Shown: one piece after another, positions 27,200-39,121 of the stretch
How positions within the stretch are numbered: the first letter of the stretch is position 1
How the letters are laid out: each line of letters begins with the position of its first letter
Source: Serilophus lunatus
Lineage: Eukaryota; Chordata; Aves; Passeriformes; Eurylaimidae
Reading direction: 5' to 3'
Length of the DNA stretch: 64,000 bases
Assembly (NCBI GenBank): GCA_013399895.1
Contig: VXBA01002630.1
Location: 466,824 to 530,823 of the forward strand
Notes under the pieces: generated by a model
Database searches by the model: none
Seen by the model: the letters and a program-made list of their open reading frames with translations, nothing else
Told to the model about the DNA's origin: nothing
Translations under genes and position numbers: made by a program

Positions 27200-27860
27200 T
27201 TGCATCAGTGTTATTAAATATATATATGCACTTATATATATATTATTTGGTGATGCTGAATGAACAATTGGCCTTTAACTCCTCCTAGACTATTAGGTCA
27301 TACTATAGGTCAGTGAAAAAGTAATTTTCCCTAGATTTGTAATAAGGTCTGGGATTTGACCTATGACCCCAATGTCACAAGGTATTCATTATCTCCACAC
27401 AGACGATATACAGAAGAAGAAACATATATTTTTTATAGAACTGAAAAAATTATATTTGATGGATACATTTTATTAGATGAATTTTATTACCTGGATAAAC
27501 TCAATTAGCAGAACTCATTAATTTTGAAGATGTAACTTATTTACATTGAGTTATTCTTCCTGAGGCCATTAGCATTCAAAACATATAAACCCTAGCTTAG
27601 GGCACAGTTAAATTTTCCTGGTGGAGGCCAAATGAAAAAACATGAAAGAAAAAAAATCTTCTAGCCAGAGCAAAAAATTAATTTTGATAAATGCAGAATG
27701 CCTCATTAAACATGTGATTAAACCTTTTTTCCCTGGTTCTTAGGTTAATTTTTTTCTTTTATTCTTAAAAAATATTAGCGTACATCCAAAATGTAATTTC
27801 ATAAAGAGAAGTGGAAATGTTTTGCTTTCAAAGCAAGATGAAATAACACTTTATGGTTTT
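27200..27860. promoter_or_regulatory. Candidate upstream enhancer block D
   Basis: An AT-rich, non-repetitive block with CAATTAGC (about 27,502), CATTAATTTTG, GGCCATTAGC, TTATTACCTGG and nearby TA-rich tracts. The motif density resembles developmental enhancers. There is no coding signal. Confidence 0.3.
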
Positions 27861-30330
27861 GAAGCGAGGAGGTTGTTTGCTTTGTCTTAATTTAGCAAAA
27901 TAGTTTCAATCTCCTGCCTCTGGACTCAGGAAACAATTTTATTAGTCCATGAAAAGCTTCCATCTACACTGACTACTCTTATTTACAGAAAAGTATTAGT
28001 CACATGTAGTAAGCAGAACATAAAGGGCTAAAGACATAATCGATAGACATCTGCATAAAATATACCAATACCAAAACAGACATATTGCAAGAGGTTTGGA
28101 GAGGTAACAGATCAGTCTGCGAACCACTTGTCCATGCAATAGTGTCCCCCAGCTGATTCCTAGGTACAATTCTGGCACAGCCAAAAAATCTACCCTCTAT
28201 ATGGCAGATGCCTCTCTCCTTACCAAAAAAAAAGGGTGCGAGAGGCCATCAACAGGCTATGGTGTTCATTTCCTAACATTAGGCTTAAAGCTGGATGTTC
28301 AGACTGAGCTATGATTGGAGAGAGCTCCACCTGAGACCAAGCCACCAACTCATGGCAGGGCAGGAGTCAGCGGCAGCTGGAGGAGTGGGTAACTCGCCTG
28401 TTGGGGTTTCTGCTGCTCCTCCTGGTGCAGGGGGAGCCCAGGCAATTTGCCCACATCAGGCATCTTGCAGGCATGTGATTTGAGTTAGGTGAGGTGAATT
28501 GCATCCACCTGCATCCTGGGAAATGTCACCAGTGATCATTTCAGCACAGAGAGAAATATTCAGGATGAAGCTCCCTTAAGCTTGTTTCACTCAGTTCCTG
28601 CTGCGGGCAGCAAGGTGAGAGCCTCTCAGCACAGGGAAAGCTTCCAGGGATGCATAAGGTCCAATTAGGGCTATATGAGGAAGAAAGGGACATAGGACAA
28701 ACATTCCTGCTGTCTCTCAGTACAGAGCACCCCTGCTAAGGGTTTCTTCAGGTAACTGTAATTAAGAACAGCCATTCGTGGCCGCTGGTTTGGCTGGGGA
28801 CTGGCAGTGGGGTGGTAACTCAGCATGAATAACTGACCACTGATGATGAGGATCCAGCCACTAGAGCAAGGTCCACTACTATTGTCAGCATTATGAAGCA
28901 GCTTTTATTTTGAGACTGAACTACTTGTGTGTCCATCTACTGAATTCCTGTTAAAAGACTAAACCTGCTTGGGGATAAAAATCTGTTACAAGTGAGAAGC
29001 AATTTACAATAGAGAATTGACCTATAAAAACAGCGCATTTCCATTGCATTAATCCAAAACTTATTTCATAAAATAGGTCTGCACCCTGAAAAAGGTCTTG
29101 TTAAAACAACTGGCCTGTTAAAAGTTATGGGCTTAGCACAGCAAGCCTGTATATTTAAACAGAACTTTCCTGCCTTGAGCTGTAGTCCTAGGACATTTTC
29201 TAATAGTGACCTCACTCCTCAAAAAAAAGTGGGAGGTTAAAAGTTAGGAGCATCTCTGGGACTTCGAAGCAAGCAGCTAACAAAACTCCCTGTCTTTCAG
29301 ACTTCTCCCCCTCCTGCTCATTTCTGCATTGTCTTTTATACTGTCCCTTACACCTGGAACATTTTGGCCTCTTTCCATTTGCCAAATATTTTCCCTTCTC
29401 CATTCCAAATTCCTCCTTAACTTACTAGCTCAGTTCCTCCTGACTTCTTGGATCCGGGGCCCTGTTCTCTCACACTGAAGCTCACTCACTCAGGGGAGAA
29501 AGCCAGACAGCCTGTAGTCACCTCAAAGCTTGGGATATATGCACTTATACACAGTGACATGGAAGATGACTTCAGTCCGGACAGGAGTGTTCATGTTATC
29601 CCAGATTAGTCTTTTTTTTTTTTTTTTTCAGGATATTTCCATAATACTTGAACCAGGATCCTCCTGTCCTTTCATAGAAGTCAGAGGCTCTGAGAGGGGA
29701 AGAGCAGCATCTAATTTTTTAGGGAAGCCAATTTCAGCTCCTGAGGGCTTCAGGTCCAGTTTCAGAACCCGCTGAACAATGCGGGAAAAATTCAGTGATC
29801 TTACAGGCACCTGTGGCTGAAGGGTTGCATCTCAGCAGAGAAATAATAAAGTCCTGTTGTGTAAAAGAGTTCTACCCCCACAAACTATTTCAGTGGAAAA
29901 CATCTCCACAAGCTGGAGAAGTTCAAGTGACCACTGGGAAGCCCCTGTGTGTTTGTGTCTTCTTTTTTTCAACCAGTATACAAATGCAATTTCAACTTAA
30001 ATCTGCCCCTATTATTAAGTATATTGAAGTAATGAGAACCAGAGTAAAAATAGAACAAACAAATATTTATTTTTTTTCCTTTTCCTATCCTCTTGCTTCC
30101 AGATGTTGTGGTCATCAGTACTTCAGGCACTAAAAAAAAGGTAAACATGAAAGACTTTACAATAAAACAAATCATGAATATGACAGAATACTTCATAGCA
30201 ACCTGTTATATTAGCATACAGATTGCAGTACAAGGGTCAGTTTCAGCAAAGAGGGGCAAAGTTGCCCGTCTCAGCCTTATCTGTGTCCACTGTCACTAAT
30301 TCACTCCTCTCATTCAGAGGTGGGCAAATA
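27861..30330. other. Intergenic, nothing recognised
   Basis: No supported exon. A T-run of about 20 at 29,611-29,630 followed by CAG looks like a splice acceptor but adjoins no open exon with a donor or known domain. Confidence 0.45.
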
Positions 30331-31262
30331 TTTTCCTTGATTAAACTTTTACTACCAGTGTAGCTGGAAAAACTCTTCCTATTACATTTGATGTCACTTG
30401 GAAGCATATATTTCTAGGCAAGGTTTGGCCTTCTTGACACCATCCTTTACCTGTTTCGGTATTCCTCTTTCATGGCAGATCCAAGCTTCCACCTCTTGGA
30501 TGATGCCTTTTTGCATTAGAGCTCCACCATGAGCTCTCTGCTTACTCAAAGGAGTCTCCTGAGCTTTACCCTGTCTATGTGAGTACCAGAATGCACTGTC
30601 CTTTTGCTTGGAGAATGCTGTCTTTGAAACTCTGTCAGCTTTCTTGAACTCGTTTGTTTTTCAGTATCCACTGGCATCCCACCTATCAGTTTACTAAATA
30701 AGCTGAAATTCGCTCTCCTGAAGTATGATATCTCCTCTCTGTTACTCTCCTTCCTCACTGGCCTGCAAGACCCCCCCACCCCACCAGTTGCTGATCCACA
30801 CATCCCCAATGCATCCTCCCTTGTCAGTGAACAGGAGAGGTAGCTATCCCTGGTCAGTCCCCACAGTACCTCTTTCGAGAAGTTATCCCTGATGCCCTTC
30901 AGAAACCTCTTGGACTGCTGGTGTCCCATGCTGCCCTTCCAGCAAATGTCAGGGATGTTAAACTTCCCTGGTTCTGATCTTTGGAGACTTCATCCACTTG
31001 TTCACTCTGATGGTGCACCTGTAATACCCTCCCACCATGATGTGCCCCTTACAGGCCTCTCCCCTTATCCACACACTCTCCACCATCCAGCTCACTGAAG
31101 AGATCCTTATACCCAGGCTGAGTCTTCACAGAGACAAAAAGCCCCTTTCATCCTCATCTTCCCTGCCAGTCTCTCCTGAAGAACCAGTACCAGCCATTCA
31201 CAGCCACCCCAGGTGTGCAGGTTGGCCCACTACTTCTCAGTTATTACAACAACATTGTAGTT
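30330..31262 (-). repeat. CR1 LINE internal fragment, antisense
   Basis: Plus-strand text matches the complement of the CR1 ORF2 region. Landmarks in order are CCATCCTTTACCTGTTTCGG, CCAAGCTTCCACCTCTTGGA, TAAGCTGAAATTCGCTCTCC, CAGAAACCTCTTGGACTGCT, CAGCAAATGTCAGGGATGTT and CTCCCACCATGATGTGCC. These are the endonuclease and 5' reverse-transcriptase regions of avian CR1 read backwards. It is diverged, interrupted by indels and inactive. Confidence 0.85.
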
Positions 31263-33904
31263 AAGTGGGGGAAAAAAATCTAGTTTTCTGTCTCGTTACA
31301 GCACCCTGGTTTCAGTCCATTTTTAAGTCTGTGCCTGCAGAAAGGGTCTCAGGAACCAGAAATACCTGTGTCCTTTGTGTACAACAGGAAGACCCATAGA
31401 CAGCACCAACCAAAATTTTTGTAGCCAGCAACTGCCCTATGCCTTGCAGAGATCACAGACAATGGTGAACACTGGCAGTAGCAGGGTTAGTTGCTGGGGC
31501 AGGGGCACCCTACAGTGGGCTGCAACTGTTCCACTTGCAGCTCCGCTGCAGTTCCCTCATGGCTTTGCTCCTGTCAAGGAGAATAAGGATGACATCAGGA
31601 TTTGTAAAACCAGAGAGAGAGTCCAGGAACTTTTAGAGACAGCTGGAAAGACCAGTTGCTGTGTCACTAGAGTTTGGGGCAGAATAATTCAAAGCTGACC
31701 AGCCTGCTGGAACCAGCAGAGATCTTTCAGAGAAGCACAGGCTGCACTATCAAACCACTGTTTCCTCCACACTCCAAAACATGCAATGTGCCTTTCTATT
31801 GAAGAGCTCTGATCTTCTCATCCTTCCAAATGGTTAACAAATGTGTTTGATTATGTGGCAAAGCAGATTTTCAGATGTTGACAAAGCTTGTTAATCAGAA
31901 GAACAGGGCTCTATCTAAAGAGATACACAATATACAAGGAGAAATTTCAGCACCTCATTAGAAAAATAAATTAATGTCTTCTCTGGCACAGGCAAAACAT
32001 GTCCTCATATGGTATAAACACTTGGTGAGATAAGTGTCATAGCTTTACCATGATTTCACCACCCAAGAGTAAAGTGGCCTTCCGAAACTGACGCAAATCA
32101 AAATTTTATGCTACCTAGGGCATGTTCTGTCTCCCCTTCTTCTTGTGATGGTGTCCATCAACCATCAGATCATATAATTCAACATAACACAAAATGTGGA
32201 CCTCTTGACACAGATCATGTCCTGTACCCAAGGAGAGTCAGTTCTAATTTATACCAGATTGCCTCAGACTACAAGAATCACAGTGCCAGCTGAGGGCTAG
32301 CCAAGCCCAGGTGTGCCTCATCCCATCCAAAAATGCTTTTTCCTATTCTCCTTCTTTCCACTTAGACAGCAGCAGATACGGGAGGGAGCCAGCAGCACCT
32401 CTCTGCACCAGTTAAGGATGATGCCAAGCCCTAGTTAACACACTCAAGAGCCAAATCCGAGGTGTCTCTGTATAGAGGTGAAAGGAGAAAGAGTCTCTTC
32501 TTTTACTTTAAGAAAGAGTCAGAAACCAACAGGAAAAAGAAAACAATGAACTTCTGAATTAAATGTATGAGAATGTTTAATATATTGCCAGAATGTCAAT
32601 GAAAATTAGGGAGATTCCAAAGAATCTAGAGAAAATGATCCCTTTGAGCCAAACATTAATAAAAGTCTACAATGATACAGAGATGATCTCATGCTCATGG
32701 TTATTTCCCGTTTGTAACGTTTTTTTGGTATAGCTTTGTGGGGTTTTTTAAACTCCCAGATGTTGTAAAGTTAATTACACAATCATTTGTGTATTACCAA
32801 AAAAATGCATAAAGAGTACTGGATAGACGAGTCACTACAGTGCAGCACAGAATGAAGACAAATGATCACCAGAAAAAGGCAATTTATACAATAGTACCAG
32901 AGCTGAAATTCTTCAGTATTTTTTAGGCACATCCTGCTTTTTGCAAGGGAGAAATTTTCAGCTCAGACTGAATATTGCTGGGAGCCTCCTCTGTGCACAC
33001 TCAGGAAGAGAGCACAACCCCAGCTGGAAATAATGCTTGCCAGTGAAGGGTGGTATAAATGCAAACGTACCTAGAGGAAAGTCTTTTGCAGATCAGTGTG
33101 TCATAAACCTTCAGTTCATTGTGCTTCATGTCCAACATGCAATGCAAGATGCAAAAAGTTGTGTTCTTTAAGGCCCAATTGCTTTGGGAAACAGATGCAC
33201 TTAAGTACCATTGGCATTCATGCAACCCATCTCTGCAGTGCATAGCTGTGCTGTCATCCTGATGTCAGGGATGTATGGAGTGACTCAGCATGACTGCAAA
33301 TTTGCAGGATTTGAACATGGAAATATGGGTGCACAGGTCCACAGTATTGTTTGGAAAGTGTAGATGTTCCCCTCCTTTTTAAAGAAGGGCATAAAAAGTT
33401 AATTAAAACTACTTAGAGATGTCTTCAAAAGAGTAATAGAGCTATTTAGCCTCCTTCCAGAAGCATTCAAAAATATTCAGGTTCACTTCTTCACTGGAAA
33501 GAGTATATCTGTGAGCAAAGACCAAAGGGAGAAGTCACCAACTTATTTAAAGAAAACACTGTGCTTGTTGAATGATAATCCGCCATCCTGATTGTGGCTA
33601 TGATATATACCTGTTTTTTGACTATAGCACATGATTAAGGCTCTTCCATAAAGACCCCGATCATGCAAGTCACTAAATACCGATCAGAACAGAGAGGGAA
33701 TGATTCCCAACAATGGAATGTGGTGTTGCCTGCCATGGATGGAAAGATACCAAAAGAGATGGCAGATTCAATGTAAGCCAAATTCTGGAGATAAATAACA
33801 GGGATCTGATAGTAGCATCTGGCCTTTGGTGATAGCATTAAAATTAGGAGATAGTTTGTCTAATAAATACTAGTGAAAGCCAGAAGATTTCTAGAAAATA
33901 ATAA
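31263..33904. other. Intergenic, nothing recognised
   Basis: No supported exon or repeat family. Open frames here are short and lack domains. Confidence 0.45.
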
Positions 33905-36900
33905 TTCACAGATTCATAGAACTGGAGGCACAGATTTGTCATTTCAATTCTTAACAACCATTTTTGCAGCTCTTTCCTGACTATCTTCTGAAGGCTAGCA
34001 GGTCACCTTTTGGCACAGAGGATGGCAGTTCACTACCTCTGACTATTTATAGTTAATGCTTTGACTCTGCCACAAGAGCTTGGGGGACTACTTTGTAAAA
34101 CAGATTTTAAAAATATTTTCTGCTACATGTGTCAGGTGATGAGACATTTTATTAACTTTGTTGCTATGAATTTTTATCAGGCCAGTGAGGAATATTCATT
34201 CCTAAGGGATTTGAACTAATAAAATTGTAAAATGAAAAGCTGTAACGAGTGCTTCATCTCTTGATCGCTGTGTTTTTAAAACTGAATCTCATCCTGAGAG
34301 TAATCCCTACTATTTCTGCTTTTGAAAATTCTTACATTTGCCTTTGTTGCACTATGTTTTTTAAAGCCCTGACACCTGGAACCCTGTGAATATGTGGGAA
34401 ACCAAATTTCATCTCAAAACCAAAATTAAATTTTTGAAGTGATATATAAGGAAACATATAAACCTGTAATTGATGTAGATTCCTGACCGGTTTTAGAGCC
34501 AAGAGGAAGTGTTGTGATTGTCTCACTATTTTCGATACAATTGAGCCTCTAGAACTTCCCTATAACAATTTGTGCTTCAAGATTAAAAGCTGTGCTTGCA
34601 GTAGAGCGACTCTTTCAAAAAAAAGTTTCATTTTGATTTAAAATCCTCCATTAATGAAGAATCTAGCACAATTCTTTGTACATAATTCCAAATGATTAAT
34701 TATCCTTGCTGTTAAGAATATGCATCTTCTTTTTTTGTTCTGAATTTGCCTCGCTTCATTTTCCTGTGACTGGTCTTATTAGTCTGTACCTTTGTCTGCC
34801 AGAGTAAAAAGCTCTGTATTACCTAAATCTTTTCCTTGTGGAGGTACTTACAGGCTATCACCAAGTCACTGTTAACCTTTTCTCTTGGAAGATATTCTTC
34901 CCATTAATTATCCTTTAATTATTCTCAGAGCTCTTCTCTGAACTCATGCCAATTTTTTTTACAACTGTATTGAATTTTGAGCACTGGATCTGGACATAGG
35001 ACCCCAACAAGCACAGCCTCAGTACCAAGAACAGTGGAAATACTCTGCTCCCTATTCCGTTTTTATTTTTTAATACCAGCAGGAACTGCTTTAGCACTTC
35101 TGGTCTTAGTGCCATGCTGGGAGGTCGTGCTCAAGTGACTTTCATCCTGGCCAAAAGTACAAACACCATTTCCAAAATTTTCTACTTCTCCAAGCAGAGC
35201 TCCCCTGGAAGCGCAACTCATAATATATGTTTTGTTCGCAGACTGGTTGTTTTGCATTCAGCTACCCCAAAGTATTTCTCATTTGACTAGGTCCAGTATT
35301 TTCTCTCTCTATCAGTGGCTATATACAAATTGTTGTCTCAGCTGTGAGAAATTCCACATTTGACACTTAGGCTATTGCTAAAAATGGAAAACTGCAAGAA
35401 AACAAACAAACAAGGAATGTACCTTCTTCATGGAGACTTCCTACTTACTATCAGATTTGGATGCACCATTGAACACATTTTCAGTCTATTTAATGTATGA
35501 CATTGATTTTATAACATTCTGATTTGTTATTCAAGATGTGGGGTCCTATATGCAATAATGTTGGAATTTTATTACATTGGAAATACTAGTATTTCCATCA
35601 ACCAAAATTGTAATCACATTAAAATTTATCCTGAGGTAGTCTGACAAGATTCTTCTATAAATAATTATTAATGGCATTTCCTTCCAAATTATTATTAATC
35701 TGGTCCCATATATGCTCTTCCACTACTTTGTCAAGGAATGCTATCCAGCAGTTTTGATTACTTGAGATATCTCTTCTGCTTTTTCTAAATATGGGTGCAT
35801 CTGCTTTATTTATTTTTTTTCAGAAGTCTTACTATTTCACACAATTTACTGAAACTCAGCAATAATGATCCATCATTCTTCTTAGCTCATAGCCTGCAAC
35901 TCTCAGACATGATACTATGAAAAGACCTACTTTGGTAACTATAATTTAACACCACCTTTAGACACTGTGAATGGGGGACCTATTTTAACATTTTTGCATT
36001 AATTATATACATTTTCTTCTTCTCTCTTTCTCCAGTCAGGGTACATAAAGATTTATTGAATATTTCAGTCTCTTATTGGCAGTTCTGCCATGTCTAAATC
36101 GTTAGTGAAACAGCACTTTTATTGAGATTCCTTTTGCTCTTTAGATACTCAAAAGCTCCTTCCACTGCCTTACGTTCTGCTAGCTATATCTTTCCCTTTG
36201 TATCTTTTGCTTTCCTCATCAGTTTTCTTAATTTAACAGTTTATCCTTACTGCTATTCACTTTTCTCCATATATTGTACTTTAATTGTTATTGTTTTGTC
36301 CTCCCATATGCACCTGACTGTTTTCAAACCTTCTTTCTTGACTTTAGATTTTTAGCTCTTGGATTATTTACAAAACATTTTAAAAGAATTTAATCTTTCA
36401 TATTTTATCATTTCACATCTTCTAAGCTGACTCATATCTTAATTATTCCATTTTTGTGAAATGAGACTCTGAGAAACTCTACATGAATATATCACTGATG
36501 TGTACTCTATGTTGTTTGCATAAACAGACATAGTAAAAGCAAACCCGAACTGCTGACTTTTAGTTCCCAGCTCAGCTTCTGTCTGTCAAGATGAGGCCAA
36601 ATCCCAAATTGTCCTGTGTTGGTTGTCACCCTTTCTGAGCTAGAATATTGTCATCTGTAATTTTGCAAAATTTCAAGGTTATTTTAGTACTTGGCAGCAT
36701 GAAACTTCCAACACGTGTCACTCAGACTGAAATCCCCCATGATAGCATAGCTTTTCTCTTCCTACACCTGATAGACGGGTGTTTAGGCAGCCAGTCATCC
36801 TGGTCTCTATGGGAGTTGGCAGTCAGCAATAGGCACCACCAGCCCCCTATCTTCTGCTTTATGCTCCAGAACAGCAGCCCATAAGCATTTAAGAGTACTT

Positions 36901-37330
36901 GGCAATGATTCAAAGACAGCTGATGTTGTTTTCAATGTAGACTACTTTTCTCTGTTCTTTAATGCAAATTCCATCAGTCCTTGAATAAAAGTTTTGTACC
37001 ACTGATTTTAACATTCCACTCATGCCAATATTCCTTCTGGTGGCTTATAAACCCAAGTGGAGTGTGTGTGCACTAATCAGGGAGCAAGTCCTTTCCCTTT
37101 TTCTTATTACTGGGCTTTTTGCAATCCTGGAAGCAATTAGAGACTTTTCTTCAGGTTCCTGGCACCTTGATTAATTTTGTTCTGGGTATCTTGATTTTCC
37201 TGCCTTCTCTCTCCTTCACCACCTTTTCTTTTTGTTGTTGTTTAGTTCAATACCTTTCAGACCAGACTAATCAGCCCATACCTCAAAAAACTGGTTTCCA
37301 TCTGCTATGATTACTTCTTCTGAGACTAGT
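33905..37330 (-). repeat. Ancient, multi-kilobase CR1 LINE, antisense
   Basis: The plus strand follows the complement of amniote CR1 from its 3' end inward. Landmarks are TTCACAGATTCATAGAACTG at the start, CTCTTCTCTGAACTC then GCACTGGATCTGGACA near 34,930-35,000, TACTCTGCTCCCTATTCCG, GATGTGGGGTCCTAT near 35,536, TGGTCCCATATATGCTC then TTTGTCAAGGAATGCTATC near 35,730, ATTTATTGAATATTTCAGTC near 36,050, CCTTCCACTGCCTTACG, CTTTTGCTTTCCTCATCAG, and GAAATCCCCCATGATAGCA near 36,730. The order is collinear over about 3 kb. Divergence is high, with many indels, so this is an old insertion predating most bird lineages. The right boundary is uncertain. Confidence 0.8.
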
Positions 37331-38870
37331 TAGCCAGACTTTCCTCTCCACAGGAGACAAAACCAATCTGCCCATTGCCATTTACCTCATCAGCATCTCA
37401 CTTCTGGACAACATTTGAGTGCATCTTCACTCTGTCTGTGGTCTTGAGCTGCTACCAGTTGGTGGGATACCACGTAGTCCTGGGTCACAAGCCCTAGGCA
37501 TGGTAGAGACAGCAGGACTGAGTGGGTGAGAGCCCTCCCTGGCAGTGCATTCTCCTCCACTGACAACCAACCCACCTAGCCCCACTCTAATATGGTTCCT
37601 TAAGACGCAAGTAGAACTTTGCGCCTTCTGATTTCATAAAAGTATAAGAGTTAATGCCCTGGACATCAAGAACTACTGCCATTTGGGGTTACCTCCTACA
37701 TCACTTACTGTACTGGATCAAGGTCACAAGGATGTGAGGGACAACCAGGGCTCAGCTGGTGCAGCTGGGCACCGGCCTTCTCAGAGTCCTCAGAGAGCAG
37801 TTAAGGACCACAGGCTCATTCTTTGCTAAACATGCTCCCCAACTTGTTGCTTGCTATTGGGATCCCCAGTTCTCCAGTGGAGGTCTTTGGGAATACTACA
37901 TGCAGAGATGCTGGGCTGCCCTCTGGGATTTAGGTAGCTCAGCAGTTCAAGTCCTCCCTAAACATGTGGTTCTAGTTCAGACAAACATAGCTAAGAAATA
38001 GGCTCAACTATAGAGATAAGAGATCAACTCAGCAGAGAAACAGAAAATGTCATGTATATCCAAGCAGCTTTATTGCTGGATTAAATGTTGAAATCCCACT
38101 GCTTTTGCAGCATGACGGATCACACTAGAGCAATGGGTGTTCCTTAGAAAGTATATATGGAGCACAAGCGGTCCAAGTGAGAGCCTCCTGGGAATGTATA
38201 AAGATTTTATTGGTGTTCACCTACATAACAGTGAACCTGTACCCCAAGATAATAATTTAACTCTTATTTGTTTCCATTCTGCTATTTATCCATTTAGCGT
38301 CATATCATACCCCCTTCTATGCGTTTCTCTGAGAATCATTGGGCTTTTTTGGTCATCACTGATTTTCCTGCCAAGCAGAGTTGAATACCAAATTCATTTT
38401 GTCATTTTTGTTTTGTTTGTTGGTTTTTTTTTTTGGGGGGGGGGTTGGGTGATTTTTTTGGTTGGTAGTGGTGGTTTTTTGGGCTTTGTTTGTTTGTTTG
38501 TTTTTGGGGTTTTTTCATACATTGATTATATCAGTAGAGTGAAGGAAAGTATTACAGGGAGAGACAGTGTGGTAAGAGAGGCATTGAAAGGGAAGGCAGC
38601 ATATATTTGTGCTGTCAGTTTTAATGCATCATCTGTTGACTCTGCATATATTATGTGGTCCAGAAATAGTTTCTGCATATCTTGTCCATCTTCTGTTTTA
38701 TCCTGCAATTGGGATGTTAGAGTTTCATGTTCTTTATTGAGTTTAGACTCCTTTCTTTGAGTCTCGGGAAGCATACTAGTTTCCCACATCTGAAAATTGC
38801 AGGGAATTTGTGGAATGGCTAATTCTTTCTCCCAACAAAATGTTTTCTATAATATTTGATAAGGTCATGC
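37331..38870. other. Intergenic with T/G-rich simple tract
   Basis: No exon is supported. Positions 38,396-38,516 are almost wholly T and G, with a run of nine G near 38,436 and a TTTG array near 38,485. Open frames across this tract are artefacts of base composition. Confidence 0.5.
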
Positions 38871-39121
38871 TGTGGTTTCACCCCAGCTGACCACCAAGCA
38901 CCACACAACTACTTGCTCCAAATATCCTCGCACTTCCTCCATCTCCCACCTTTAATCAGCCTCTGAAGAGGCTCCTGAAAATTGCTGGTGCTGGCTATAT
39001 TGCAAGTCGTCATGTTGGGGTATTGGGAAAAGTTTAAAATCTGGGAGTTTCCAGGTGTGCCCACAGCCTTATACTAACGATTGCAAAGAAAATAAATTCT
39101 ACCCCAGCCAGAACCAGAACA
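38871..39121 (+). mobile_element. Short LTR-like element (probable solo or internally deleted LTR)
   Basis: The left end TGTGGTTTCACCCCAGCTGA followed by CCACCAAGCACCACACAAC, and the right end CTACCCCAGCCAGAACCAGAACA, resemble the two ends of an LTR family common in neoavian genomes (TGTGGTTTAACCCCAGC ... CCCAGC.GAAACCAGGACA). It starts TG and ends CA. At 251 bp it is shorter than such LTRs, so an internal deletion is likely. I see no clear target-site duplication. It contains no coding sequence. Confidence 0.5.

Noticed and set aside
29611..29640. T-run followed by CAG as a plus-strand splice acceptor
   Set aside because: No downstream exon with a donor, domain or long frame supports it. 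Long T-runs are common here.
38137..38760. 207-codon plus-strand open frame
   Set aside because: Its middle is a translation of the T/G-rich tract. No recognisable domain flanks it.
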